Source: Helicobacter mehlei
GTDB taxonomy: Bacteria; Campylobacterota; Campylobacteria; Campylobacterales; Helicobacteraceae
Length of the DNA stretch: 64,000 nucleotides
Direction of reading: 5' to 3'
Assembly (NCBI RefSeq): GCF_003660265.1
Contig: NZ_QXQP01000004.1
Span: 31,939 to 95,938, forward strand
Shown here: positions 9,861-18,467 of the stretch, one piece after another
Layout: the number at the start of each line of letters is the position of its first letter
How positions within the stretch are numbered: position 1 is the stretch's first letter
Program-made: the position numbers and the translations under genes
The notes under the pieces: generated by a model
What the model was told of the DNA's origin: nothing
The model's database searches: none
What the model saw: only the letters and a program-made list of their open reading frames with translations

Positions 9861-10664
9861 ATGTGTAGTGATTTTTTCAATCGGCTGTATGCTGGTGATG
9901 CGGTGGCGTTTTTACAAAGCCATGTGCCTAGTGATAGTGTGGATATGGTTTTGACTTCTCCGCCCTATGATGATTTGCGTAACTACAATGGCTACACCTT
10001 TGAGTTTGAAAAAATCGCCCATGAAATTTTTAGAGTCCTGAAAAAAGGCGGCGTGGCTGTGTGGGTGGTGGGCGATAAAATTAGAAATGGCAACAGGAGC
10101 CTCACCAGCTTTAAGCACGCCCTCTACTTCCAAGAAATCGGGTTTAATGTGCATGATGTGATGATCTATGCCAAAAAAAACACGCCTTTTATGCGCTCGA
10201 ATGCCTACACCAATAGCTACGAATATATGTTTATTTTTTCTAAAGGCAAGCCCAAGACCTTTAACCCGCTTAAAGAGGCGACTGCAAGGCATGGGGTAGA
10301 AATGCTCGTAGCAAATAAAAAAGCCGATGGCAAAAACCACAAAGTCCCACGAGAATTAAAAAAAGAAAAAACTAGGACCAACATTTGGTTCTACGCTGTG
10401 GGTTTAGGGGGCACGACCAACGACAAAGAAGCCTTCAAGCACCCCGCCACTTACCCAGAACAACTCGCCCAAGATCATATCTTATCGTGGGGCAATGAAG
10501 GTGATATTGTGCTCGATCCCATGTGTGGGAGTGGCACGACTTGCAAGATGGCGTTTTTAAATAAAAGAAATTTTATCGGCATTGACATTAGCCAAGAGTA
10601 TATAGAGTTGGCACAAAAACGCTTGGATAAATACATGGGAATTTTTAGTGAATATTCAAAATAA
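9861..10664 (+). CDS. Type II DNA methyltransferase (beta class, TSPPY)
   Basis: AdoMet-dependent amino-methyltransferase of 267 residues (N4-cytosine or N6-adenine; the motif alone does not decide). Catalytic motif TSPPYDDLRNYNGY is near residue 32 and the AdoMet motif DPMCGSGTTCKMA near 216, followed by NFIGIDISQEYIELAQKRL, again the beta-class order. HPATYPEQLAQDHI is the typical segment before motif I. RBS TAAGGGA precedes the ATG. The next gene overlaps its end and encodes the remains of an endonuclease-VII-fold restriction enzyme, so this is the modification half of a type II system. The ORF is intact and should protect its sites without a working partner. Confidence 0.92.
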   Translation: MCSDFFNRLYAGDAVAFLQSHVPSDSVDMVLTSPPYDDLRNYNGYTFEFEKIAHEIFRVLKKGGVAVWVVGDKIRNGNRSLTSFKHALYFQEIGFNVHDVMIYAKKNTPFMRSNAYTNSYEYMFIFSKGKPKTFNPLKEATARHGVEMLVANKKADGKNHKVPRELKKEKTRTNIWFYAVGLGGTTNDKEAFKHPATYPEQLAQDHILSWGNEGDIVLDPMCGSGTTCKMAFLNKRNFIGIDISQEYIELAQKRLDKYMGIFSEYSK

Positions 10665-11086
10665 TAGCTTTGTGATCGCCACAAAATCCTTGGGCCATGT
10701 CTTAAAAAACTCTGTGGGGGTGGTTAGGGCACTCAATGGAAAATGTGCTTTAGTGTTGTTTAACAGATGCCAAAGGCAACAAAACAACAAGACCAAGTTG
10801 CAGAGAGTGCCGTAAAAACATTGATGGCATGAAACTCTTGCCTGCAGAAAAAGCCAAAATGGACGCAAAAGCCCCACCTAAAGGGAGTGTCTTTGTCTGC
10901 CCGATTTGCGACAAAAGGAGCATTGTTGGGGTTAGCGCGCAATTAGTAAGAGATCACGACCACCAAACGGGCAAGGGCAGAGAGTGGATATGCGATAGTT
11001 GTAACACGGGGCTAGGCAGATTTAAGGACAATCCAAAATTCTTAAAAAAAGTGATCGAATATCTTAAAAGGTATAAAGGTGGTTAA
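10648..11086 (+). pseudogene. Endonuclease-VII-like (beta-beta-alpha metal) restriction endonuclease, frameshifted
   Basis: The gene appears to start at GTG 10648, inside the end of the methyltransferase gene (product begins VNIQNNSFVIATKSLGHVL). That frame runs to a stop at 10813-10815. From about 10754 the continuation is one base out: TDAKGNKTTRPSCRECRKN, then VCPICDKRS, RDHDHQTGKGREW and ICDSCNTGLGRFKDNP. Paired Cys motifs plus DHDH..TG..R....C..CN..LG are diagnostic of recombination endonuclease VII / HNH nucleases; Hpy99I is a Helicobacter restriction enzyme of this general fold. Repaired length would be about 145 residues. The frames can only switch between 10754 and 10812. An ATG at 10829 could make only the C-terminal 85 residues, lacking the first Cys pair. 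Probably inactive, leaving the methyltransferase alone; recognition sequence unknown. Confidence 0.75.
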
Positions 11087-11338
11087 TTTCAAAAATCCTT
11101 AAAGCTCATTGCTCTTTTTTACTAACCTCCACCTGCGTTTTAGCACGCCCTATAGTGTGTTAAAAAGATAGCCTGCTCAACAAAGATTTAAAGTTTTTCA
11201 AAAGAGAAATAGACTCATGGGTCTTACCACACAGCCCATCGAGTTCAAGACTGACACGATGAGATCGCTAATATATCCCTACTTTCAGCCTACTCATCAA
11301 CCGCTAAATCCAACTTAACCTTAAAGTCTATTTAGAGC
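11087..11338. other. Gene-free spacer between restriction block and Sel1 gene
   Basis: About 250 bases with no convincing gene on either strand. A 33-codon frame from the ATG at 11217 has no RBS and resembles nothing. No clear terminator hairpin or direct repeat was seen. It separates two converging gene sets. Confidence 0.5.
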
Positions 11339-12739
11339 TTACATAAAAATTTTACATAATGTCTTCCCCAACTCCACAATTCCTCCAGCGATCACCATTT
11401 CAGCTATTCTACCAATAGATTCCATGTATGACCCAGAAAAAACAAACCACTTAAGCTCTTTTTGGGGTGTCTTGTCTATTCTTGCACACAAGTCTAAATT
11501 GTATTTTGCTTCCATCACTCCCATATCTACAGCCTTCTTAAAATATTCAAAAGCTTTTTCATCATCTTGGGGTGTGCCACAACCACGAGCATACATAGCT
11601 CCTAAGTCATTGTGAGCACGCGCATTTCCGCTATCCGCCGCTTTCTTAAAATATTCAAAAGCTTTTTCATCATCTTGGGGTGTGCCAATGCCATCTCTAT
11701 ACATGCGCCCTAAGTTGTAGCAAGCATTGGGTTCTCCAACTTTTGTGGCTTCTTGAAAATACGCAAAGGCCTTTTGGACATTTTTAACAACTCCACTACC
11801 ATCTTCATACATGCAACCTAGGTTATTGTAAGCACTGGCATCCCCCATATCCGCTGCCTTTTGGTAGTATGCAAAGGCTTGCTGATTGTCTTTTGAAACA
11901 CCTCTACCATTACGATACATATGCCCCAAATTATTATAAGCAGGTGCAATTCCTAGATCAGCAGCTTTTTGATAGCACTCCAAAGCTTTTTGGTAGTCTC
12001 GAGCAACTCCACTACCATCTTCATACATGCAACCTAGGTTATTGTAAGCACTGGCATCCCCCATATCCGCTGCCTTTTGGTAGTACGCAAAGGCTTGCTG
12101 ATTGTCTTTTGAAACACATTTTCCTTGATAGTAGATAAAACCTAAGTGGTTATAGGCTTCAACATTCCCTAAATCTACAGATTTGTGGTAGCACTCCAAA
12201 GCTTTTTGGTAGTCTTTAACAGTGCCTTGACCATAGTAGTACATAAACCCTAAGTTATTATAACCCTTACTATCCCCCATATCCGCCGCATTTTTGAAAT
12301 GCTCTAAAGCTTTTTTGTAGTCCTTGTAGGTCCCCAGTCCATTGTAATACATAAAGCCTAAATTAATGTGAGCCAAAGCATTCTTTGCCCCCTTCACATC
12401 CACCGCTCTTTGGAAGTATTCCAAGGCTTTAGAGTGATCCCGTTCAACACCTTGACCATTAAAATACAAGTCCCCCAAGTTGTTGTATGCCATAGTGCGG
12501 ACTCCAGCATTTCCAGTATCCGCTGCCTTTTGGAAATATTCAACGGCTTTATTATAGTCTTGAATAGTGTCTTGATCACTGCAATACATAACCCCTAAAT
12601 TATAATAAGCCTCGGGAATTTTCATATCTGCCACTTTTTGGAGACATTCTAGAGCTTTAGTGTAATCTTGATTGCGATGAGCCTCTAAAGCAATGGAAAA
12701 GTATTCTATCCAAGAATTATTTTCATCGACTCTTGCCAT
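11339..12739 (-). CDS. Sel1-like (TPR-type) repeat protein
   Basis: A 466-residue protein built of about eleven 36-residue Sel1-like repeats, each of the form A-YNNLG-MY--G-GV--DY-KAFEYYQKAAD-G. There is no signal peptide (it begins MARVDENNSWIEYF) and the cysteines are not spaced as the disulfide pairs of secreted Helicobacter Hcp proteins, so it is probably cytoplasmic. A hydrophobic C-terminal stretch (residues 440-466) could be a membrane tail. Sel1 repeats usually form protein-interaction solenoids; the partner here is unknown. It sits alone on the minus strand downstream of carB with a 55-base gap. Two internal repeats are almost identical in DNA, indicating recent duplication. Confidence 0.85.
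   Translation of the reverse strand: MARVDENNSWIEYFSIALEAHRNQDYTKALECLQKVADMKIPEAYYNLGVMYCSDQDTIQDYNKAVEYFQKAADTGNAGVRTMAYNNLGDLYFNGQGVERDHSKALEYFQRAVDVKGAKNALAHINLGFMYYNGLGTYKDYKKALEHFKNAADMGDSKGYNNLGFMYYYGQGTVKDYQKALECYHKSVDLGNVEAYNHLGFIYYQGKCVSKDNQQAFAYYQKAADMGDASAYNNLGCMYEDGSGVARDYQKALECYQKAADLGIAPAYNNLGHMYRNGRGVSKDNQQAFAYYQKAADMGDASAYNNLGCMYEDGSGVVKNVQKAFAYFQEATKVGEPNACYNLGRMYRDGIGTPQDDEKAFEYFKKAADSGNARAHNDLGAMYARGCGTPQDDEKAFEYFKKAVDMGVMEAKYNLDLCARIDKTPQKELKWFVFSGSYMESIGRIAEMVIAGGIVELGKTLCKIFM
11791..12117 (-). repeat. Near-identical 111-bp copies within the Sel1 gene
   Basis: Bases 11791-11901 and 12007-12117 match over 111 bases with a single visible difference (tagtaTgc against tagtaCgc). 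The offset of 216 bases equals two 36-residue repeats, so unequal exchange would change the protein by whole repeats without a frameshift. Confidence 0.85.
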
Positions 12740-12794
12740 CTTCTCCCTTATTTTAAATTAAAACAACACCATCTATTTAGTTGGCAGTGCTTGA

Positions 12795-15700
12795 TTATGT
12801 ATTCTGCAACTCCTGCAAACTCACGGGGGGGTTGTGCTTGAATTTGGAGTATTCAAGAAGGCTTAAAAGCACCTTTTCTACGGCCTTAAGCGTGGTGAAA
12901 TAAGAGATTTTGTTTTTCAGCACCTGCATGCGGATGATCTTAGAGTCCTCGCTCACCCGGTCGCTGGTGTTGATCGCCATGTCTATTTGCTGGTTTAACA
13001 TAAAATCCGAGATATTGGGGCGGCCTTCAGAGATTTTCAGCACCTGCACGCTTTCTAGCCCCTCAGCTTGCAGTGCTTTATGTGTGCCGGTGGTGGCGTA
13101 AAGCTTAAAGCCCAAACTAACAAAGGCGCGCATTAAAGGCATCGCCCTTTGTTTGTCGGCATCTTTGAGCGACACAAAGACATGCCCGCTGTGCTTGATT
13201 GGGTTGTTACACGCAAGCTGGGATTTATAAAAGGCTTCGGCTAAGGTGTGCCCCACGCCCGCCACCTCGCCCGTGCTTTTCATCTCAGGCCCTAGCACCA
13301 AATCCGCCCCATAGAGTTTATTAAAGGGAAACACGCTCTCTTTGACAAAGACATAGTTTAAAGGCTTGGCTAAAAATAACCCCCCGCCTTTATTTTCTAG
13401 CCCCTTCATCTCCTCTAATTTCTGCCCCACCATCACCCCAATCGCCATCGCCGCAATGTCTAGCCCAAGTGCCTTAGACACAAAGGGCACGGTGCGCGAA
13501 GCTCGGGGGTTGATCTCTAGCACAAAGAGTTGGTTATTCTTGTAGGCAAATTGGATATTCACGAGCCCCAATACTTGTAAGCCCAAAGCGATTTTTTGCG
13601 TTTGGCTATAAACCTCCTCTAAAACCTGCGGGCTTAGGCTTGGGGGGATAAAGCAAGTGCTATCGCCTGAGTGAATCCCGGCCGGCTCAATATGCTCTAG
13701 CACGCTACACACAAAGACACTTTGTTGGTCGCAAATGGCATCCACATCTAACTCTAGCGCGTCCTCTAAAAAGCTATCCATCAGTAGGCTAGTTTCAAAG
13801 CTGTAGTTTTCTATGTAGTCTAAACACTCCTCTTTGGTGCGTAAAATCCGCATTTTTGCCCCCCCTAAAACAAAACTAGGGCGCAAGATGAGGGGCAGTT
13901 CTAGCTGGTTTAAACACTCTAGGGCTTGGGTCTTAGAGTTGGCGCATAAGCCCTTGGGGTAGGCAATGTTTAAGCGATCTAAAAGTCTATGGCATAAATC
14001 CCGCTCTTCGGCAATTTCAATGTTCTTAAAGGCGGTGCCTAGCAAGGGGATATTTAGGGCTTCTAAGTCTTTGGCAATTTTAAGCGGGGTTTGCCCCCCA
14101 AAGCCCACCACCACGCCCATTAAATGCGCCCTCTCTCTTGCCACAATCTCTAGGACATGCTCTAAAGTGATGGGCTCAAAATAGAGCGTATCGCTGGTGT
14201 CATGATCGGTGCTGATCGTCTCGGGGTTGTTGTTGATGATGATGGGGCTTAGTCCCATTTTTTTAAGCGCAAGGCTAGCGTGCGTCAAGGCGTAATCAAA
14301 CTCCATCCCCACCCCGATTTTATTGGCACTCGAGCCAATTAAAATCACCTTTTGGCGGGTGGATTTGGGGGGGTTGTGGTGGCTAGGAAAGGCGGGGGCG
14401 TAGGTGCTGTATAGGTAGGGCGTGGGGCTTTTAAATTCATTCGCGCTCAAATCCACTTGATACATTTTAGGGTGCAAGTCTAAAGCCTCTCTAGTCCCTC
14501 GCACCTCTGGCTCGCCCACACTTAAAAAGCTGGCGATCAAAGCATCGCTTAAGCCCATGCTTTTAAGCCTAAATAGGGCGTTTTTGTCGCTAAGTAGGGC
14601 ATTACCCGCCTCTTTGAGCTCTAAGAGGGCTTGCACGATTTCGGCTATCTCGTTTAAAAAGTAAGGATCGATATAGCATAAATCATGCACCTCATCTACG
14701 CTTAAACCATCGCTAAAAGCGTGCATGGCGTAAAGTAAGCGTTTAGGGTTGGGGCGGCGTAGTTCTTTTTTCAAAAATGCCAAATCTAGGGGGCTCTCTA
14801 AAAAGACGCGCAAATTCTTTAAAAGATAATCACTCTCTAGGGCTTTCATCAGGCTCTCTTTAAAGCTCCCCCCAATCCCCATCACCTCCCCAATGCTTTT
14901 CATAGAAGTGCCTAAAGTGCTATCCACTTGGGGGAATTTCTCAAAATCAAAATGCGGGATTTTGGTGATGATGTAATCTAAAGTCGGCTCAAAACAGGTT
15001 GTGCTCTGGGTGATGTCATTTTGTATCTCTTCTAAAGTGTGCCCCAAAGCTAACAGCGTGGCGACTTTGGCGATGGGAAAAAGGGTCGCCTTACTAGCCA
15101 GCGCGGAGCTGCGGCTAACCCGTGGATTCATTTCAATGACTAATAAACGCCGATCTTTAATGGCAAATTGCACATTCGCCCCCCCCGTATCCACCCCCAC
15201 CGCCCTAAGCACGGCAAAGCTAGCATCGCGCATGCGTTGGTATTCTTTATCGGTCAAGGTCAAGGCAGGGGCTATGGTGATGCTGTCCCCGGTGTGGATG
15301 CCCATCGGATCGACATTTTCAATACAGCACACGATCACGCAATTATCCTTGCAATCGCGCACCACCTCCATTTCAAATTCTTTACAGCCTAATAAGCTCT
15401 CTTCAATCAAGATTTCATTAATGGGCGATGCCTCTAGGGCGAATTTGGCTAAGTCCCTAAACTCCTCAATGTTGAAGGCAACGGAGCTCCCCTCCCCGCC
15501 CAAAGTAAAACTTGAGCGGATGATGCAAGGAAAGCCCACTTCTTTGACCACGCTTAAGGCCTCCTCCTCGCTGTAGGCATACCCCCCCTTGGGTAAATCT
15601 AGCCCGATACCAAGCATACATTCTTTAAACGCGCGCCGATCTTCTGCCTTTAAAATGCTCTCAATTTTCGCGCCTAAGAGTTTGACATGTTTTAGCGCCC

Positions 15701-16019
15701 CCTCAAAATGCCCCTGCTGGTGCAACTCCACCATGATATTTAACGCCGTCTGCCCCCCCATTGTGGGTAAAATCGCCTCGATGTTTTCTTGCTGGATAAT
15801 TTTGAGCACATTGGCGGTGTTGATGGGCTCAATGTAGGTTTTATAGGCAAGGGCTTTGTCCGTGTTGATGGTGATGGGGTTGGAGTTTAAAAGCACCACT
15901 TCATAGCCCAAGCTTTTAAGCGTTTTAAGGGCGATGCTAGAGGAGTAGTCAAACTCGCACGCCTGCCCTATGACAATGGGACCCGATCCAATGAGTAGAA
16001 TTTTCTTAAATTTTTGCAT
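12795..16019 (-). CDS. carB: Carbamoyl-phosphate synthase large subunit
   Basis: Makes carbamoyl phosphate for arginine and pyrimidine synthesis, together with CarA (not in this window). The 1074 residues are the full family length and show the internal duplication: two ATP-grasp halves, each starting with a nucleotide-binding loop (ILLIGSGPIVIGQACEFDYS near residue 6 and VILIGSSANKIGVGMEFDYA near 556). Metal-site segments LLVIEMNPRVSRSSALASKA and LFVLEINPRASRTVPFVSKA appear in the two halves, and the C-terminal MGS-like allosteric domain carries LYATTGTHKAL and PNISDFMLNQQIDMAINT. A TATAAT box ends seven bases before the ATG, so its own transcript may be leaderless. It is a housekeeping gene lodged between accessory genes. 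Confidence 0.98.
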   Translation of the reverse strand: MQKFKKILLIGSGPIVIGQACEFDYSSSIALKTLKSLGYEVVLLNSNPITINTDKALAYKTYIEPINTANVLKIIQQENIEAILPTMGGQTALNIMVELHQQGHFEGALKHVKLLGAKIESILKAEDRRAFKECMLGIGLDLPKGGYAYSEEEALSVVKEVGFPCIIRSSFTLGGEGSSVAFNIEEFRDLAKFALEASPINEILIEESLLGCKEFEMEVVRDCKDNCVIVCCIENVDPMGIHTGDSITIAPALTLTDKEYQRMRDASFAVLRAVGVDTGGANVQFAIKDRRLLVIEMNPRVSRSSALASKATLFPIAKVATLLALGHTLEEIQNDITQSTTCFEPTLDYIITKIPHFDFEKFPQVDSTLGTSMKSIGEVMGIGGSFKESLMKALESDYLLKNLRVFLESPLDLAFLKKELRRPNPKRLLYAMHAFSDGLSVDEVHDLCYIDPYFLNEIAEIVQALLELKEAGNALLSDKNALFRLKSMGLSDALIASFLSVGEPEVRGTREALDLHPKMYQVDLSANEFKSPTPYLYSTYAPAFPSHHNPPKSTRQKVILIGSSANKIGVGMEFDYALTHASLALKKMGLSPIIINNNPETISTDHDTSDTLYFEPITLEHVLEIVARERAHLMGVVVGFGGQTPLKIAKDLEALNIPLLGTAFKNIEIAEERDLCHRLLDRLNIAYPKGLCANSKTQALECLNQLELPLILRPSFVLGGAKMRILRTKEECLDYIENYSFETSLLMDSFLEDALELDVDAICDQQSVFVCSVLEHIEPAGIHSGDSTCFIPPSLSPQVLEEVYSQTQKIALGLQVLGLVNIQFAYKNNQLFVLEINPRASRTVPFVSKALGLDIAAMAIGVMVGQKLEEMKGLENKGGGLFLAKPLNYVFVKESVFPFNKLYGADLVLGPEMKSTGEVAGVGHTLAEAFYKSQLACNNPIKHSGHVFVSLKDADKQRAMPLMRAFVSLGFKLYATTGTHKALQAEGLESVQVLKISEGRPNISDFMLNQQIDMAINTSDRVSEDSKIIRMQVLKNKISYFTTLKAVEKVLLSLLEYSKFKHNPPVSLQELQNT

Positions 16020-16026
16020 AAGCGGG

Positions 16027-16032
16027 ATTATA
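16027..16032 (-). promoter_or_regulatory. -10 box of carB
   Basis: TATAAT on the minus strand, preceded by TTTTGC, with only seven bases (cccgctt) before the carB ATG. A start site at the usual distance would fall at or next to the A of the ATG. No Shine-Dalgarno sequence lies in the gap. Confidence 0.65.
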
Positions 16033-16117
16033 GCAAAAGTTGGGGCTTAGGGTTTTTAGTGATAGCGTTTGAGGTAGATGATCCGCTAATCTCAAAAAAC
16101 CTTTTCTGTGTTGCCTC

Positions 16118-16900
16118 CTACTCAAAAAGGTCTTTCAGATACTCTTCTTGATCGTGTCTTTTTGCTTTTTGTGCCCGTTCTTGCAAACGCTCGATTTTTT
16201 TGCGTTCAGATTGTGGTAGTGAATCCAGCTTAATGGGCAAGTACTCACAAAAACTATAAAAATACTGCGCCAGATTACCCCAAAAGCATTGTTCCACAAT
16301 CCACTTTTCCAGTTCATAAGAATCATAAATACGACCCTGTTTGACATTCCAAATTTTAGCCACCCTAACCAAGCGTCTTAGGGTTTGTTGGTTACTAAGC
16401 ACTCCATCTAGATCATTTGGATTTGTGTATCGCCAACTGCTATACTCCCTATCCTTACCGGGATCAGGTATTTTGTAGCATTCGCTAGACATCTTTAATG
16501 CTGGCACTAAATCAAATTTAATGTGGTTTAACTCCAATACGACTGCAGGATAGCTTTGGCGACTAATTGATCTTGGGTATTTCGATTCCGCAAAATCTTT
16601 AAGGTAGTTTAAATAAGTTTTTGGCTTTGGATTGTCCCGATCGTGTGGGTCACCCTCAAATACAACCATCAAATCAACATCTGAATTATCATCAAATTTT
16701 CGCGGAATGATGGTCCCCCTCTTGTAAGAACCAAAGATAAAACATTCCCGGAATGTATCGCTATATTTGTCTTTGTATTCCTTAAAATAACTTTTCAAGA
16801 GAGTAACTATATTGCTAATAGAAGTTTGAATTCTAGCTTTCTCATCCCCTCCCACAATCGCCCTCTTAGCCAAATCTTCCAAATAGCTATTGACACCCAT
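16118..16900 (-). CDS. CD-NTase (CBASS-like cyclic oligonucleotide synthase)
   Basis: A 260-residue nucleotidyltransferase of the polymerase-beta fold. The active site is complete: FGSYKRGT at residues 56-63, the aspartate pair in DNSDVDLMVVF (D74, D76) and a third acid in HIKFDLVPA (D130). C-terminal helices (TLRRLVRVAKIWN) match the substrate-binding region of SMODS/CD-NTase proteins. In anti-phage CBASS systems such enzymes make cyclic di- or trinucleotides that trigger a cell-killing effector. The preceding gene, ending two bases upstream with the RBS AAGGAG embedded in its last codons, encodes a two-TM SLATT-like protein, the classic partner. No Cap2/Cap3 (E1/E2 or JAB) or HORMA/TRIP13 genes are adjacent, so a minimal type I CBASS is the best reading. 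The nucleotide product cannot be told from sequence. A tRNA-type NTase is unlikely given the partner. Confidence 0.85.
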   Translation of the reverse strand: MGVNSYLEDLAKRAIVGGDEKARIQTSISNIVTLLKSYFKEYKDKYSDTFRECFIFGSYKRGTIIPRKFDDNSDVDLMVVFEGDPHDRDNPKPKTYLNYLKDFAESKYPRSISRQSYPAVVLELNHIKFDLVPALKMSSECYKIPDPGKDREYSSWRYTNPNDLDGVLSNQQTLRRLVRVAKIWNVKQGRIYDSYELEKWIVEQCFWGNLAQYFYSFCEYLPIKLDSLPQSERKKIERLQERAQKAKRHDQEEYLKDLFE

Positions 16901-16902
16901 GC

Positions 16903-17442
16903 TTACTCCTTATCTACCTGGTATATATGGGATTCTCTTTGTATTTGTCTCCCTGCAAGCCAATACCCAAGCCACGAGATGGGTAAGGACTCTTTATTAA
17001 GCACGCTTTTTTCAAAATTTAATCTTTTAAGATATTCAATCTGTTTCTCTATATCCATATTCTTAGATCCAAGTTCTGCGAAAACTCTTGCCTTATCCCT
17101 AAGAGCTAGGTATTGGTTGCCACAACGAGAGTGGGCAAGATGCTTTTCCTGTGTCCTTAAAAAGATTAAAAACACTGTTAAAGATCCGGAGATAATAGAA
17201 AGTACACTAAGCCATATTTTGTCAAGATTGCCAAATGTGAAAGTTAAGGTGATGCAAAGAGACACACTGGACAATAACATTAAAGCATACTCAGCATATC
17301 TCCACATCATGGCACTCTCCAAGTGCCCTTTGGCAGAGAAACTCACATCCTCATCAATTCGCTTAAGTTCTTTGCGGATATTTTCTAACATATTCTGTTC
17401 CTTACACCCCCTTGCACACCTACACTTCGGACAACTTAACAT
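16903..17442 (-). CDS. SLATT-domain two-TM membrane effector
   Basis: A 179-residue protein (162 if the second start is used) with an N-terminal polar helix, two adjacent transmembrane helices (about residues 51-70 and 76-96) and a C-terminal cytoplasmic helical part including CGNQYLALRDKARVFAELG. This is the layout of SLATT proteins (SMODS and SLOG-associating 2TM effectors), proposed to form membrane pores when a nucleotide signal is made. Two starts are possible: ATG 17442 with GGAG six bases upstream, adding a Cys-rich leader (CPKCRCARGC), or ATG 17391 with AAGGA nearby, which begins at the conserved-looking MLENIRKELKRID. The gene directly precedes the CD-NTase with a two-base gap. Assignment rests on topology plus partner, not on a database match. 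Confidence 0.75.
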   Translation of the reverse strand: MLSCPKCRCARGCKEQNMLENIRKELKRIDEDVSFSAKGHLESAMMWRYAEYALMLLSSVSLCITLTFTFGNLDKIWLSVLSIISGSLTVFLIFLRTQEKHLAHSRCGNQYLALRDKARVFAELGSKNMDIEKQIEYLKRLNFEKSVLNKESLPISWLGYWLAGRQIQRESHIYQVDKE

Positions 17443-17474
17443 GGTAACTCCGCCTAATAATACTCAAAGACCTT

Positions 17475-18434
17475 TTAGGCGCGATACCAAATGGGGAGTC
17501 TAGTGAGGCTGTTTTTGCCAAAAAACATATATTCTGTGTTTGTTGTGCTGGATACATTCCAATTATCTAAAGGTTGGCTAAAAGAAAAGCTGTGAGCAAA
17601 CATGCTACCCATAGTTCTCACATTAGATACATCCCAGCTGTTTAGCGGTTGGTTAAAGGCTTTGCAACCAAAAAACATTTTTTCCATATTTGTTACCCTA
17701 GACACATTCCAATCATTGAGCGGTTGATTAAAATTATCACAACCCAAAAACATACCCCTCATGTTCGTTACTTTGGATACATCCCAATGATTAAGAGGCT
17801 GGTTGAAGTTTCTGCAGGAATCAAGCATTTTTTCCATATTTGTTACTTGAGAAACATCCCAAGTTTCTAATCCCTCATAACTTTCTCTGTGAGAATGTTG
17901 AAACACTTCGCTTAGATCTGTCAGCCCCCCAATATCAATCTCGCCTAAATGCACGCTTTCATCGGCGACAAGGGCTTTTAGCTCCTCCTTGCTTTGGGGG
18001 CAATATTTTTTAGCCATCGCTTTGGGTGTGGCTTTGGGGCTAGTGGGGGCGTTTAGGCTGGGGTGTGCCTTTAGGCCAGTCAGCACGCCCTCTAAATCCA
18101 GCACGCCCTGCTCCAAGCTGGCTAAAGCCTCCAAAACCTCCTTAGCACTGCTAGCACTCTCTAAGCTAGCTAGGGGTGTGGCAGTTTTAGACTTAACGCG
18201 TTTCAAGCTGATTAAAATTTGTTCTAACTGGGTATCGTCCTCTAGGCTGGCGTAGTGCGTGTCTAGGGCTTGGTTTAAATGCGCTAAAGCCTCTGCTAAC
18301 GCGCTAAATTTGGCGTGCAATTCTTGAGCCTCTGCTTGCACATCTAGCCCCTCTTCTAACACACTTTTACTCAAACGGCATGCGCGTTTGGTGGTTTTGA
18401 TCTCTTGTTCTAATTTTGCTAATGCCTCTTGCAT
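17475..18434 (-). CDS. Cytoplasmic coiled-coil protein with DUF285 (BspA-like) repeats
   Basis: 319 residues with two parts. Residues 1-150 are Ala/Leu/Glu-rich coiled coil (EALAKLEQEIKTTKRACRLS and onward). Residues 160-319 are DUF285 repeats of about 25 residues: TNMEKMLDSCRNFNQPLNHW, then four further copies with NFNQPLNxWDVSxVTNM. DUF285 is usually found on secreted surface proteins, but this one has no signal peptide or lipobox, unlike the paralogue at 29532-31298. RBS AAAGGAG precedes the ATG and a TATAAT box lies 34 bases upstream. It ends 33 bases before the SLATT gene, so it probably heads a three-gene transcript with the SLATT and CD-NTase genes. Function unknown; a role in the defence operon is inference from position only. 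Confidence 0.8.
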   Translation of the reverse strand: MQEALAKLEQEIKTTKRACRLSKSVLEEGLDVQAEAQELHAKFSALAEALAHLNQALDTHYASLEDDTQLEQILISLKRVKSKTATPLASLESASSAKEVLEALASLEQGVLDLEGVLTGLKAHPSLNAPTSPKATPKAMAKKYCPQSKEELKALVADESVHLGEIDIGGLTDLSEVFQHSHRESYEGLETWDVSQVTNMEKMLDSCRNFNQPLNHWDVSKVTNMRGMFLGCDNFNQPLNDWNVSRVTNMEKMFFGCKAFNQPLNSWDVSNVRTMGSMFAHSFSFSQPLDNWNVSSTTNTEYMFFGKNSLTRLPIWYRA

Positions 18435-18467
18435 GGGACTCCTTTATTGAAAGTTTTGCATGGGGGG

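Noticed and set aside
11217..11318. 33-codon frame in the spacer after the restriction block
   Set aside because: No RBS, no recognisable motif and no neighbour coupling.
15001..15576. 191-codon frame on the plus strand
   Set aside because: It lies wholly inside carB on the other strand; composition is a shadow of the carB codons and there is no RBS or family motif.
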